Below are positions 27,424 through 36,490 of a stretch of 64,000 nucleotides of DNA, piece by piece. The position numbers and the translations under genes are program-made. The DNA is from Anaerostipes sp. (GTDB lineage: Bacteria > Bacillota > Clostridia > Lachnospirales > Lachnospiraceae): the NCBI GenBank assembly GCA_028704435.1, contig JAQWFL010000001.1, positions 124,001 to 188,000 of the forward strand. Reading direction: 5' to 3'. The notes beneath the pieces were generated by a model. That model ran no database searches. It saw only the letters and a program-made list of their open reading frames with translations, and had not been told where the DNA came from. Within the stretch, counting starts at the first letter, position 1; every line of letters begins with the position of its first letter.

Positions 27424-28653
27424 ATGAGAGACACAGAATTATTAATTCCAGCAAGTAATTTAGAAGTATTAAAAGTCGCTGTATTATATGGAGCAGATGC
27501 AGTTTATATTGGTGGAGAGATGTATGGGCTTCGTGCAAAGGCTAAAAACTTCTCCATGGAAGATGTAGAAGAGGGAATTAGATTTGCTCATGAACACAAT
27601 GTAAAAGTCTATATTACTGCCAATATTGTTGCACATAATGAAGACTTAGATGGAATCAGAGAATATTTTAAAGAGTTAAAGAAGATTGGTCCAGATGCAT
27701 TAATTATTTCTGACCCTGGAGTATTTCAGATTGCAGGAGAGATTTGTCCTGAGATTGATCGTCATATTAGTACACAGGCAAATAGCACAAACTATGCCAC
27801 ATATAATTTTTGGCATCAGTTAGGAGCATCTAGAGTTGTATCTGCAAGAGAATTATCATTAGCAGAAATCAAGGATATTCGTTCTAACATACCAGATGAT
27901 TTGGAGATTGAATCATTTATTCATGGTGCCATGTGTATTTCACATTCAGGAAGATGTCTTCTAAGCAACTATTTTACAGGAAAGAATTCTAATGCAGGAG
28001 CCTGTACACATCCATGCAGGTGGAAGTATTCGGTAATGGAGGAAACAAGACCAGGAGAATATATGCCAGTTTATGAAAATGAACGAGGAACTTATATTTT
28101 CAACTCTAAGGATTTGTGTATGATTGAGTATATTGACCAAGTATTGGATGCAGGAATTGACAGCCTTAAGATTGAGGGAAGAATGAAGACTGCATTATAT
28201 GTTGCAACGGTTGCCAGAACTTATCGAAAAGCCATTGATGATTACATGGAATCGCCAGAAAAATACAAGGCAAATATGGAGTATTATAAGAGAGAGATTT
28301 CAAAGTGTACTTATCGTCAGTTTACAACAGGATTTTATTTCCAAAAAACAGATGAGAATGCTCAAATTTATGATAGCAATACTTATGTAAAGGAATATAC
28401 TTACATTGGAATTGTCCAAGGATACAATGAAAAAGGTTTTGTAAAACTGGAACAGAGAAATAAATTCAGTGTAGGAGAAACAATTGAAATTATGATTCCA
28501 GATGGAGAAAATCTTGAATTAACGGTGCGTGGAATTGAAGATGAAAAGGGTATGGCTATGGAAAGTGCACCACATCCAAAACAAGAGATTTATGTTGATT
28601 TTGGAGAGAAGATTCCAGAAGGGTACTTACTTCGAAGGAAAGAAAATAATTAA
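27424..28653 (+). CDS. Peptidase U32 family protein (tRNA hydroxylation type)
   Basis: 409 residues. It begins ELLIPASNLEVLKVAVLYGADAVYIGG and contains the family signature ESFIHGAMCISHSGRCLLSNY with further cysteines (ACTHPCRW). Members such as YrrN/YrrO and TrhP take part in 5-hydroxyuridine formation in tRNA. The adjacent TrmR-like methyltransferase would then make mo5U from ho5U. That pairing is inferred from position. Confidence 0.9.
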   Translation: MRDTELLIPASNLEVLKVAVLYGADAVYIGGEMYGLRAKAKNFSMEDVEEGIRFAHEHNVKVYITANIVAHNEDLDGIREYFKELKKIGPDALIISDPGVFQIAGEICPEIDRHISTQANSTNYATYNFWHQLGASRVVSARELSLAEIKDIRSNIPDDLEIESFIHGAMCISHSGRCLLSNYFTGKNSNAGACTHPCRWKYSVMEETRPGEYMPVYENERGTYIFNSKDLCMIEYIDQVLDAGIDSLKIEGRMKTALYVATVARTYRKAIDDYMESPEKYKANMEYYKREISKCTYRQFTTGFYFQKTDENAQIYDSNTYVKEYTYIGIVQGYNEKGFVKLEQRNKFSVGETIEIMIPDGENLELTVRGIEDEKGMAMESAPHPKQEIYVDFGEKIPEGYLLRRKENN

Positions 28654-28678
28654 AAGCTGAAATTCAAGGGAGGTGCCT

Positions 28679-29566
28679 ATGAATTTAAACCAACTATATT
28701 ATTTTGTAACATTAGCAGAATATGAGCATTATACAAAGGCGGCTAAAGTATTATCTATTAGTCAGCCAAGTTTGAGTCATGCAATTTCTTTGTTAGAAGA
28801 AGAGATTGGGGCACCATTATTTGAAAAAAAGGGACGGAATGTTGGACTTACGAAATATGGATTCGTTTTCCTTGACTATGTAAAAAAATCCTTGAGCGAT
28901 TTGGAACTTGGAATCAAACGTACCAAATCTATGATAAGTGATATTCAAGGAAGAATTGATGTTGGATATATTGTGACACAGGGAACGGAGTTGATTCCTG
29001 ATATATTGAAATCGTTTCAATGTGCAAATCATAATATGAAGATTGAATTTAATTTTAGTAATGGACATACAAAAGATATCATTCGTGGTATTAAAAATGA
29101 AATTTACGACATTGGATTTTGTTCCATGGATCCAGGAGAATCCGATGTTGACTTTATTCCAGTGGCAGAGGAACAGCTTTTACTTGTTACACCAAAAGAC
29201 CATCCTTTCGCAAAGAAGGAAAGCGTCACACTGGAAGAAATCAATCAATATCCACAGATTATGTTCAACAAACAAAGTGGAATTCGAATTATCTTAGATG
29301 ATATTTTTAAAAAGCACAAATTAAAACCAAATATTTTTTACACGGTAGGAGATGATGGTGTCTTAGCAGGGCTTGTAGCCAAAGGATTTGGAATTGGTAT
29401 TGTTCCAGATGTTACGTCTGTTCGACATCAAGATGTGAAAATGATAAAGATTTCGAATCTAAATTATCGACGATATATTTATTTGACCATTGCAAAAGAT
29501 AAATACCATGCACCCATTGTAAATAAGTTTGTGGAATACGTAAAAAAGAATTATCAAGTAAAATAA
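28679..29566 (+). CDS. LysR-type transcriptional regulator A
   Basis: 295 residues. The ATG at 28679 is chosen, 5 nt after GGGAGG; a GTG overlaps that site. The N-terminal winged helix is NLNQLYYFVTLAEYEHYTKAAKVLSISQPSLSHAI, and the substrate-binding domain runs from about residue 90 (GRIDVGYIV). It closely resembles the two other LysR proteins of the island. Position suggests control of the hydroaromatic genes. It reads on from the U32 gene after 25 bp. Confidence 0.93.
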   Translation: MNLNQLYYFVTLAEYEHYTKAAKVLSISQPSLSHAISLLEEEIGAPLFEKKGRNVGLTKYGFVFLDYVKKSLSDLELGIKRTKSMISDIQGRIDVGYIVTQGTELIPDILKSFQCANHNMKIEFNFSNGHTKDIIRGIKNEIYDIGFCSMDPGESDVDFIPVAEEQLLLVTPKDHPFAKKESVTLEEINQYPQIMFNKQSGIRIILDDIFKKHKLKPNIFYTVGDDGVLAGLVAKGFGIGIVPDVTSVRHQDVKMIKISNLNYRRYIYLTIAKDKYHAPIVNKFVEYVKKNYQVK

Positions 29567-29607
29567 AATAAAACGTCTGACGAAAATTCTGTCAGACGTT
29601 TTATTTT
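29565..29607. terminator. Bidirectional terminator between two convergent LysR genes
   Basis: 17-bp perfect stem AAAATAAAACGTCTGAC/GTCAGACGTTTTATTTT with a 9-nt loop, and A/T runs on both sides. Confidence 0.92.
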
Positions 29608-30496
29608 ATTTTATTTCGTAATGTTCTTTTACATAGGTTACAAAACTTTCAATCACAGGTGCATGGTAACGATCTTTTAAAAGCGCCATGTAGAAATATC
29701 GTTTTTTTGTAAAATCATTGATTTGAATTACCTTTAAATTCATAAGGCTTAATGAATTCATACGAGGAAGAATGGAAATCCCAAAGTTGTTAGAAACTAA
29801 TCCAGCAATGGACTGATCTTCATCGACTTCGTATACATACTCTGGAAATTCACCAAGTTCTTCAAAAACGCTGTCTATAATAGAACGGAGCCCACTTCGC
29901 TTTGAAAAACGAATATGAGGATAGATTAATGTCTCTGCAAGATTAATACTGTCATGGATTGCAAGAGGATGATTGGTAGGAACAATAACAACTAGTTCTT
30001 GTTCAGCGATTGGGGTAAATTCAATGGAAGTTTCAGACTTAATCTTGGAACAAAATGCAACATCATATCGTTTTTCCTTTAATCCTGTTAATATATCCTT
30101 TGTCATACCAGTGTCGTTATGAAAGTTAAAATAAATATCCTTATCTAAATTCATATCTAAAAAGCCTCGTACATATTCAGGAACTAAGCTGCTGCTTAAT
30201 GTGCGTAGAAGCCCAATATCAATGGTTCCTTCGCCGGCTCCAGTCTTTTGTAAGCTGTCAATACTTGACTCAAGTATATTCAATGAATGTTCTACATCAG
30301 TTAAGAAAATCTTTCCGCATTTTGTTAAAACAATGTTTCGACCTTCTTTTTCAAATAGTTTAACACCGAGTTCTTTTTCTAAAGAAGAAATAGCGTGGCT
30401 TAAACTAGGCTGAGTAATTGATAATAATTGTGCTGCTCTTGTATAGTGCTCAATATGGGCTAAAGTTACAAAATATCTCAAATGATATAGATTCAT
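29606..30496 (-). CDS. LysR-type transcriptional regulator B (QuiR-like)
   Basis: 296 residues, MNLYHLRYFVTLAHIEHYTRAAQLLSITQPSLSHAIS at the N-terminus, then an effector-binding domain. It is divergent from the TIM-barrel/reductase/dehydrogenase/MFS operon. The same divergent arrangement exists for the shikimate-responsive LysR regulator QuiR in Listeria. A 16-bp palindrome lies in the shared region. I infer it is the main activator of the downstream operon, with shikimate or a derivative as inducer. Confidence 0.93.
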   Translation of the reverse strand: MNLYHLRYFVTLAHIEHYTRAAQLLSITQPSLSHAISSLEKELGVKLFEKEGRNIVLTKCGKIFLTDVEHSLNILESSIDSLQKTGAGEGTIDIGLLRTLSSSLVPEYVRGFLDMNLDKDIYFNFHNDTGMTKDILTGLKEKRYDVAFCSKIKSETSIEFTPIAEQELVVIVPTNHPLAIHDSINLAETLIYPHIRFSKRSGLRSIIDSVFEELGEFPEYVYEVDEDQSIAGLVSNNFGISILPRMNSLSLMNLKVIQINDFTKKRYFYMALLKDRYHAPVIESFVTYVKEHYEIK

Positions 30497-30570
30497 ATAG
30501 ATACCTCCAGGATTATTACTAATGTTTTATTTATAAATCTTTTTAATTATAGCATAACCTATATACAAAA

Positions 30571-30586
30571 TCTATGAATTCATAGA
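30571..30586. promoter_or_regulatory. Perfect 16-bp palindrome, candidate LysR operator
   Basis: TCTATGAATTCATAGA is its own reverse complement. It overlaps the -35 region of the LysR-B promoter (minus-strand -10 TATAAT at 30546-30551). Its centre lies about 54 bp upstream of the expected start of the plus-strand operon. Both positions fit LysR autorepression and activation. Confidence 0.7.
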
Positions 30587-30597
30587 AAAACAACAAT

Positions 30598-30626
30598 TTG
30601 TTTTATGTTTAACGAGATTATATAAT
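30598..30626 (+). promoter_or_regulatory. Promoter of the hydroaromatic operon
   Basis: TTGTTT (30598-30603), exact 17-bp spacer, TATAAT (30621-30626). A leader of about 85 nt precedes the TIM-barrel gene. Confidence 0.75.
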
Positions 30627-30716
30627 GTACCTATGAAGAAACAAGAGGCAGTTGAACCAAAATAAAATAATTTTTTAACAAAGTATGTTCAACAGACATG
30701 GAAGGAGAATATTATT

Positions 30717-31556
30717 ATGTCAAAACAACACCCAATTACAGTAAGTTCTTGGACACTAGGAGATCAATGCAAATTTGAGGATCGTGTAATCGCAGCAAAA
30801 AGTGCTGGATACGAAGGAATTGGTCTTCGTGCTGAAACTTATGTTGATGCATTAAATGAAGGACTTTTCGATGAAGATATCTTAGCTATCCTTAAGAAAC
30901 ATGATATGGAAGTAACCGAGGTAGAGTATATTGTACAATGGGCGGAAGATAATCGTTCTTACGAACAAAAATTCAAAGAACAATTATGTTTCCATATGTG
31001 TGATTTATTTGATGTAAAGCAAATTAACTGTGGTTTAATGGAAGATTATTCAGTAGAACATACAGCACAAAAATTAAAAGAATTATGTCAGAGAGCTGGT
31101 AAGTATATTATTGGTGTTGAGCCAATGCCTTATAGTGGATTACCAAACTTAGAAAAAGCATGGGCAGTTGTAAAAGAATCTGGATGCGACAATGCAATGT
31201 TGATTCTAGATACATGGCACTGGGTACGTGCAGATCAACCATTTGATATCCTTACAAAGGAACAGGCAGCTAAAGTTGTCTCTGTACAAATCAATGATGC
31301 TTATGAAAGACCATATGCAGACTCAATCTTAAGAGATGAATCTATGCATGATCGTCTTGCTCCAGGGGTTGGTGCAAAAGATACGGTTGGATTCTGTAAA
31401 ATGTTAAAAGAAGCTGGAGTAAATCCAAATGCTGTTGGTGTTGAAGTTATCTCTGATGCTTACTTAGCAAAAGGAATTGAAGAAGCAGCCAAATTTACAT
31501 TTGACAACACAAAGAAGGTACTTGCTCAGGCTTGGCCAGAAATCTTGGAAGACTAA
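30717..31556 (+). CDS. Xylose-isomerase-like TIM-barrel protein, candidate 3-dehydroshikimate dehydratase
   Basis: 279 residues of the sugar-phosphate isomerase/AP-endonuclease-2 fold. Probable metal ligands are in GVEPMP, LDTWHW and GVEVISD. AsbF/QuiC-type 3-dehydroshikimate dehydratases share this fold and length and make protocatechuate. A homologous order (isomerase-like, flavin reductase, AroE-like, MFS) is known for the Listeria qui genes. Other members of the fold are inosose dehydratases and epimerases, so the substrate is inferred from context. First gene of the operon. Confidence 0.75.
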   Translation: MSKQHPITVSSWTLGDQCKFEDRVIAAKSAGYEGIGLRAETYVDALNEGLFDEDILAILKKHDMEVTEVEYIVQWAEDNRSYEQKFKEQLCFHMCDLFDVKQINCGLMEDYSVEHTAQKLKELCQRAGKYIIGVEPMPYSGLPNLEKAWAVVKESGCDNAMLILDTWHWVRADQPFDILTKEQAAKVVSVQINDAYERPYADSILRDESMHDRLAPGVGAKDTVGFCKMLKEAGVNPNAVGVEVISDAYLAKGIEEAAKFTFDNTKKVLAQAWPEILED

Positions 31557-31624
31557 TTTTACCAACTTAGATAAATACTTAACGTTGATTTATAAATAAT
31601 AGTGAAAGAAATGAGGAATTAAGT

Positions 31625-33550
31625 ATGAAATTTGAAAATATGTTTTCACCAATTACAGTTGGAAATATGACAGTAAAAAATAGATTTGTTGTACCTCCAA
31701 TGGGAAACAACTTTGCAAATACTGACGGAACTATGAGCGATCAATCTGTAGCATACTATGCTGAGAGAGCAAAGGGACAATTTGGATTAATTACAATTGA
31801 AGCGACGGTTGTACATCAAGGTGCAAAAGGTGGACCAAGAAAACCTTGTCTATATGATGACAGTACCGTTGAAAGTTTCAAAAAAGTAATTGATGCCTGT
31901 CATGGAGAAGGTGCAAAGGTTTCAATTCAATTACAGAATGCAGGACCAGACGGAAACGCCAAAAATGCAGGAGCACCTATTGAAGCTGCTTCAGCAATTC
32001 CTTCTAAATTTGGAAAAGACACGCCAGTGGCTGTTCCAACTGCAAAAGTATATGAATTAATCGAAGGATATGGAGACGCAGCAAGAAGAGCCATGGAAGC
32101 TGGAGCTGATGCGGTAGAAATCCATATGGCTCATGGATATTTAGTAAGTTCATTTATTTCTCAAAGAACAAATAAAAGAGTAGATGAATTTGGTGGAAGT
32201 TTTGAAGGAAGAATGTTATTTCCTAAATTAATCGTTGAAAAAGTACGTGAAGTTGTTGGAGATAAAGTAGCAATTCTTGCAAGAATCAACAGTGCAGATG
32301 AAATTCTAGGTGGAACAGATGTACATGACAGTGCAGCTGTAGCAGCTTACTTAGAAGCTTGTGGAGTTGATGGTTTACATGTGTCAAGAGCCGTACATTT
32401 AAAAGATGAATATATGTGGGCACCAACACCTATTCATGCTGGATTCTCAGCTGAATTAGTAACTGAAATCAAAAATGCAGTAAGCATTCCAGTGATTACA
32501 GTTGGTAGATATACAGAACCTCAATTTGCAGAGTTAATGATTAAAGAAGGACGTGCTGATTTAGTAGCATTTGGACGTCAAAGTTTGGCGGATCCACATA
32601 TGCCTAAAAAAGCAATGGAAGAACGTTTAGAAGATATGACACCATGTATCGCATGTTTACAAGGATGTGTTGCAAACATGTACAAAGGGGAAGCCATTTG
32701 TTGTTTAACAAACCCATTTTTAGGACATGAAGTGGATGGATTGCCTGCTGCAGATACAAAGAAAAATGTTATGGTTATCGGTGGTGGAGTTGCTGGATTA
32801 TGTGCTGCTTACATCTGTGCTGAAAGAGGACATAGCGTAAAAGTTTACGAAGGGTCTGATATCCTAGGTGGAAATATGAGATTAGCAGCATTCCCTCCTG
32901 GAAAAGGTGATATCACAAACATGATTCGCAGCTACGTTGTAAAATGTGAAAAAGCTGGAGTTGAAATTGTAATGAATAAAGAAGTTGATTTAGACTTCAT
33001 TAAAGCTGAAAACCCAGATACTGTTGTTGTAGCAACAGGATCTAAAACATTAATCTTACCAATTGATGGTATTGATAATTCAGCAATTATCCATGGTTCT
33101 GACTTATTAGATGGAAAACGTGCCGCTGGAAAGAAAGTATTAGTTGTTGGTGGAGGAATGGTTGGATGCGAAACTGCAGCATTCCTTGGAGAACAAGAGC
33201 ATGATGTCACAGTCATCGAATTTAGAGATGAATGTGGTGCTGACGTAATTCATGAACATAAAGTATTTTTAATGGAAGATTTCAAGAACTATGGAATCGG
33301 ACAAATCACTGGAGCAAAAGTATGTCAATTCTATGAAGATGGAGTTGCTTATGAGACAGCAGATGGTGAAAAACATGAAACAAGAGGATATGACTCAGTT
33401 GTTTTATCAATGGGATTCAGAAATTATAACCCATTTGCACAAGAGCTAGAAAGCCTTGGAAAAGAAACATATGTAATAGGTGATGCAACAAGAGCAAGAA
33501 GAGCCTTAGATGCAACAAAAGAAGCATATGATGCAGCAATGCAGATTTAA
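31625..33550 (+). CDS. Old-Yellow-Enzyme/2,4-dienoyl-CoA reductase-type flavoprotein 1
   Basis: 641 residues. An FMN TIM barrel (about 1-330: FSPITVGNMTVKNRFVVPPMG, EIHMAHGYLVSSFISQRTNKRVDEFGG) is followed by a 4Fe-4S cysteine set (CIACLQGC, then CC), and an FAD/NAD(P) module with two GxGxxG motifs (VIGGGVAGLCAAY, VVGGGMVGCETAAF). Such enzymes move electrons from NAD(P)H through FAD and Fe-S to FMN and reduce activated C=C bonds. In this operon the candidate substrate is an unsaturated cyclohexene carboxylate such as 3-dehydroshikimate (an enone). That is inference. Confidence 0.9.
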   Translation: MKFENMFSPITVGNMTVKNRFVVPPMGNNFANTDGTMSDQSVAYYAERAKGQFGLITIEATVVHQGAKGGPRKPCLYDDSTVESFKKVIDACHGEGAKVSIQLQNAGPDGNAKNAGAPIEAASAIPSKFGKDTPVAVPTAKVYELIEGYGDAARRAMEAGADAVEIHMAHGYLVSSFISQRTNKRVDEFGGSFEGRMLFPKLIVEKVREVVGDKVAILARINSADEILGGTDVHDSAAVAAYLEACGVDGLHVSRAVHLKDEYMWAPTPIHAGFSAELVTEIKNAVSIPVITVGRYTEPQFAELMIKEGRADLVAFGRQSLADPHMPKKAMEERLEDMTPCIACLQGCVANMYKGEAICCLTNPFLGHEVDGLPAADTKKNVMVIGGGVAGLCAAYICAERGHSVKVYEGSDILGGNMRLAAFPPGKGDITNMIRSYVVKCEKAGVEIVMNKEVDLDFIKAENPDTVVVATGSKTLILPIDGIDNSAIIHGSDLLDGKRAAGKKVLVVGGGMVGCETAAFLGEQEHDVTVIEFRDECGADVIHEHKVFLMEDFKNYGIGQITGAKVCQFYEDGVAYETADGEKHETRGYDSVVLSMGFRNYNPFAQELESLGKETYVIGDATRARRALDATKEAYDAAMQI

Positions 33551-33572
33551 TTAATATTTGGAGGAAAATATA

Positions 33573-34445
33573 ATGGAAAAAAGAATTTCAGGACATACTG
33601 GTTTAATGGGACTTTTTGGAACTCCAGTGGGACATTCAGGATCACCTGCAATGTACAACTTTAGTTTTCAACATGATGATTTAGATTATGCTTATCTAGC
33701 ATTTGACGTAAATGTGGAGCAGATGCCTAAGACATTTGAAGCAATCAGATTATTTAATATGCGTGGAGGAAACTTCACAATGCCATGTAAGAATATTGCA
33801 GCTGAACTTGTAGATAAATTATCTCCAGCAGCAGAAATTATTGGTGCTTGTAATGTGTTTGTAAATGACGAAGGAGTTATTACAGGACATATTACAGATG
33901 GAGTTGGATTTGTTAAGAACCTTGAAGTAAACGGAGTTGACGTTAAGGGTAAAAAGACAGTTGTCTTAGGAGCTGGTGGAGCAGCAACAGCAATCCAGGT
34001 ACAATTAGCATTAGATGGTGCAAAAGAAGTTAAAATCTTTAATATCAAAGATGAATTTTATGAAAGAGCAGAAAGTACAAAAGCAAAATTGGCAGATAGG
34101 TGTCCAGAATGTCTTGTTACAGTGGAAGATCTTGACAACAAAGAAGCTTTGGCTGATGCTGTAAATAATTGTGACATTGTAATCAATGCAACAATCATGG
34201 GAATGAAACCACACGATGAAGTGACATTAGTAGATAAATCTTTATTCCGTTCTGATTTAGTAGTAGCTGATACTGTATATAGTCCAGAAAAGACAAAAAT
34301 GATAGTAGAAGCAGAAGAAGCAGGATGTAAAGCAATTGGTGGAAAAGGTATGTTATTGCAACAGGGGGCAGTAAACTATGAATTATTCGTAGGAAAAGAA
34401 ATGCCTTTAGAAGACTATGCTAAATTCCAGGCGGAACAACAATAA
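33573..34445 (+). CDS. Shikimate/quinate dehydrogenase (YdiB/AroE family)
   Basis: 290 residues. The ATG at 33573 follows GGAGG by 8 nt. Substrate pocket GTPVGHSGSPAMYN, catalytic Lys in TMPCKNIAAE and Asp in ITDGVGF; NAD(P) site VVLGAGGAATAIQV. The acidic residues in IFNIKDEF after the second beta strand and the C-terminal IGGKGMLLQQGA resemble the dual-specificity, NAD-using YdiB rather than biosynthetic NADP-AroE. It would oxidise shikimate to 3-dehydroshikimate and quinate to 3-dehydroquinate. Its setting in an inducible operon supports a catabolic role. Confidence 0.9.
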   Translation: MEKRISGHTGLMGLFGTPVGHSGSPAMYNFSFQHDDLDYAYLAFDVNVEQMPKTFEAIRLFNMRGGNFTMPCKNIAAELVDKLSPAAEIIGACNVFVNDEGVITGHITDGVGFVKNLEVNGVDVKGKKTVVLGAGGAATAIQVQLALDGAKEVKIFNIKDEFYERAESTKAKLADRCPECLVTVEDLDNKEALADAVNNCDIVINATIMGMKPHDEVTLVDKSLFRSDLVVADTVYSPEKTKMIVEAEEAGCKAIGGKGMLLQQGAVNYELFVGKEMPLEDYAKFQAEQQ

Positions 34446-34459
34446 GAGGAGAAAATGAA

Positions 34460-35746
34460 ATGAAAGAAAAGAAGTATCTTTTGTCGATTATCTGTGTTTA
34501 TATGTGTTACTTTACCCATGGTATTCAGGCACTGATTTTAGGACAAAACAATGTTAATTTTGCAATTCAATGGGGATTTAAAATGGGAAATCCAGATTCA
34601 GCAGCATATGCAGCTGGTATTGCGGCAGTTAGTACAGCAATTGCTGCAACTGGATTAGGTAAGTTTATTAGCGTTTGGATTGGTGGAGAAATCTCTGACA
34701 AAATCGGACGTAAGAAAATGATGATTACTGGAGCAATCCTTTATATCGTTTGTTTTGTATTATTACTTACAACAAAGAGTGCTACAGTAGCAACTGTTTC
34801 AGCATTTTTAGCTGGAGTAGCAACTTCAGGATTCTGGGATGCATCAGGATATCCAGCAGTACAAGAAGCTTATCCAAAAGCACCAGGAGCAGCATTAATT
34901 GGAATTAAGTTCTTTGTATCATTATCAGGAATGGTTTATCCATTGTTTGTAGTACAAATGGCAACAGCAGGAAATTGGAAAATGTCAGTTATCTTACCAG
35001 TAGTTTTATCTGTTGTATGTTTAATTATTGCAGTAATCGCACCGTTTGTATATGATGATGAAAAGAAAGCAGCAGCTCAATCAAAGAGTGAAAATGGAGA
35101 TGTGATTAAGGCTGAAATTGAAGCGGCAAAAGCTAAAATGTTAGTAAAGCCATCTACATTTGTTAAATTCTTAGTTATGTTCTATGCCTTCTTATGTATG
35201 GCAATTATGTATGGAGCACAGCAATATACAAAAGCATTTGGATTTGCTTACTGTGGTTTAACAGAAATGCAGGCAGCTAGTTTAACATCTATCTTTACAT
35301 TAGGTTCGTTGGCAGCAGTTATTTTCTGGGCATTCATGATGGCAAAATTAAAATGGAATCCATTAAAGGTTATTTTAGTCGATTCTGTTATGACAGCAAT
35401 TGCATTGTTATTAGTATTGTTTGTACATCAGTTATCTGTAATTTACGTAGCAATTGCATTATTAGGATTCTTCGCCTCAGGTGGAGCTCTTCAAACAGGA
35501 CTTGGTGTTGTTCAAGAATTTAATCCAGGACCAAAGGGAAGAAATACAGGTATCTATTACACATTTATGGGTGCAGCAAGTTACCTTATTCCAGTTGTAG
35601 CAGCTAAATTAACTTCAGCATCTGGAGAATCAGCAGCAATCTACACATTAATGGGAATGTTATTAGTATTTGCAGTGTTAGCTATTTTAAGTTCATTATT
35701 CTTAGTAGGTCAATACAAGAAGATTTTCGGAGAAAGTGCTCTATAA
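34460..35746 (+). CDS. MFS transporter, putative shikimate/quinate uptake
   Basis: 428 residues with about 12 hydrophobic segments. The MFS motif A appears as GGEISDKIGRKKMM in the first half. A charged loop after about residue 205 (DDEKKAAAQSKSENG) is the usual central cytoplasmic linker. It starts 14 bp after the dehydrogenase and is last in the operon before a terminator. The substrate is inferred from operon position only. Confidence 0.88.
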   Translation: MKEKKYLLSIICVYMCYFTHGIQALILGQNNVNFAIQWGFKMGNPDSAAYAAGIAAVSTAIAATGLGKFISVWIGGEISDKIGRKKMMITGAILYIVCFVLLLTTKSATVATVSAFLAGVATSGFWDASGYPAVQEAYPKAPGAALIGIKFFVSLSGMVYPLFVVQMATAGNWKMSVILPVVLSVVCLIIAVIAPFVYDDEKKAAAQSKSENGDVIKAEIEAAKAKMLVKPSTFVKFLVMFYAFLCMAIMYGAQQYTKAFGFAYCGLTEMQAASLTSIFTLGSLAAVIFWAFMMAKLKWNPLKVILVDSVMTAIALLLVLFVHQLSVIYVAIALLGFFASGGALQTGLGVVQEFNPGPKGRNTGIYYTFMGAASYLIPVVAAKLTSASGESAAIYTLMGMLLVFAVLAILSSLFLVGQYKKIFGESAL

Positions 35747-35769
35747 TTAGTCTTTCAATGAGGGAATAT

Positions 35770-35797
35770 AGAGAGATCTTTTAGGTCTCTCTTTTTT
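35770..35797 (+). terminator. Terminator of the first hydroaromatic operon
   Basis: AGAGAGATC / GGTCTCTCT stem (one G-U pair) with a 5-nt loop and six T. Confidence 0.88.
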
Positions 35798-35864
35798 CAT
35801 CAAATTCTTCCTTTAAAGTTTTTAACTATAAATGCATATAAAAAAACTATCAATTTTGCGTAAA

Positions 35865-35891
35865 CTATGCATTGGACTTAATAGGGCATAG
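35865..35891. promoter_or_regulatory. Inverted repeat CTATGC-N15-GCATAG, candidate LysR operator
   Basis: The arms flank the -35 element of the TRAP promoter. The outer CTATG/CATAG half-sites match those of the palindrome at 30571-30586, though the spacing differs. Confidence 0.5.
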
Positions 35892-35901
35892 AGGTTATAA
35901 T
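35872..35901 (+). promoter_or_regulatory. Promoter candidate for the TRAP operon
   Basis: TTGGAC (35872-35877), 18-bp spacer, TATAAT (35896-35901). A second TATAAT at 35966-35971 with a poorer -35 could be an alternative start. Confidence 0.55.
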
Positions 35902-35995
35902 TGAAAATGTGAGAGTAGAGAGTCATTTTTTTTGTCTTGGTTTGTTTGATAATTAACGAACCAGATATAATAAACTATGAATGAGAGGAAACAAA

Positions 35996-36490
35996 ATGCG
36001 AGTATTAAAGTGGTTAGATCAGTATTTTGAAGAGGCAGTATTAGTATTATTTTTAGTTATCATGATGATTATTATGGGATTACAGGTTACTGCAAGATAT
36101 GTATTTGCATCTTCTTTATCTTGGTCAGAGGAGATTACACGTTACTTATTTATCTGGTCAGGATTTCTAAGTGCAAGTTTTTGTATTAAGAATGGAGTAT
36201 CTGTAAAGATTGATCAATTGGTACGTTTGTTGCCAGAAAAGTTATTTCACATTGTGAAAGCTTTCACTTATGTAATTGAGCTTTTATTTTTTGCTTATAT
36301 GATACCTTTTGCATATAAGTATGTGTCTTCAGCAATTGTAAGTAAGCAGTTGAGTCCAGCTTGTGGAATCCCTATTTACTTCATTCAATTTGCAACGATT
36401 TTCAGCTTTTCTTTATGTGTATTTCGTCTAGTCGAGAAATTGATTCTTCGAATTAGAATGCTGATTAATTTAGGAAAGGAGGCAAAATAA
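35996..36490 (+). CDS. TRAP transporter small permease (DctQ-like)
   Basis: 164 residues. The ATG at 35996 lies 5 nt after AGAGGAA. Four hydrophobic segments; VTARYVFASSLSWSEEITRYLFIWSGFLSAS is the DctQ signature. It forms the membrane complex with the large permease encoded next. Confidence 0.93.
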   Translation: MRVLKWLDQYFEEAVLVLFLVIMMIIMGLQVTARYVFASSLSWSEEITRYLFIWSGFLSASFCIKNGVSVKIDQLVRLLPEKLFHIVKAFTYVIELLFFAYMIPFAYKYVSSAIVSKQLSPACGIPIYFIQFATIFSFSLCVFRLVEKLILRIRMLINLGKEAK

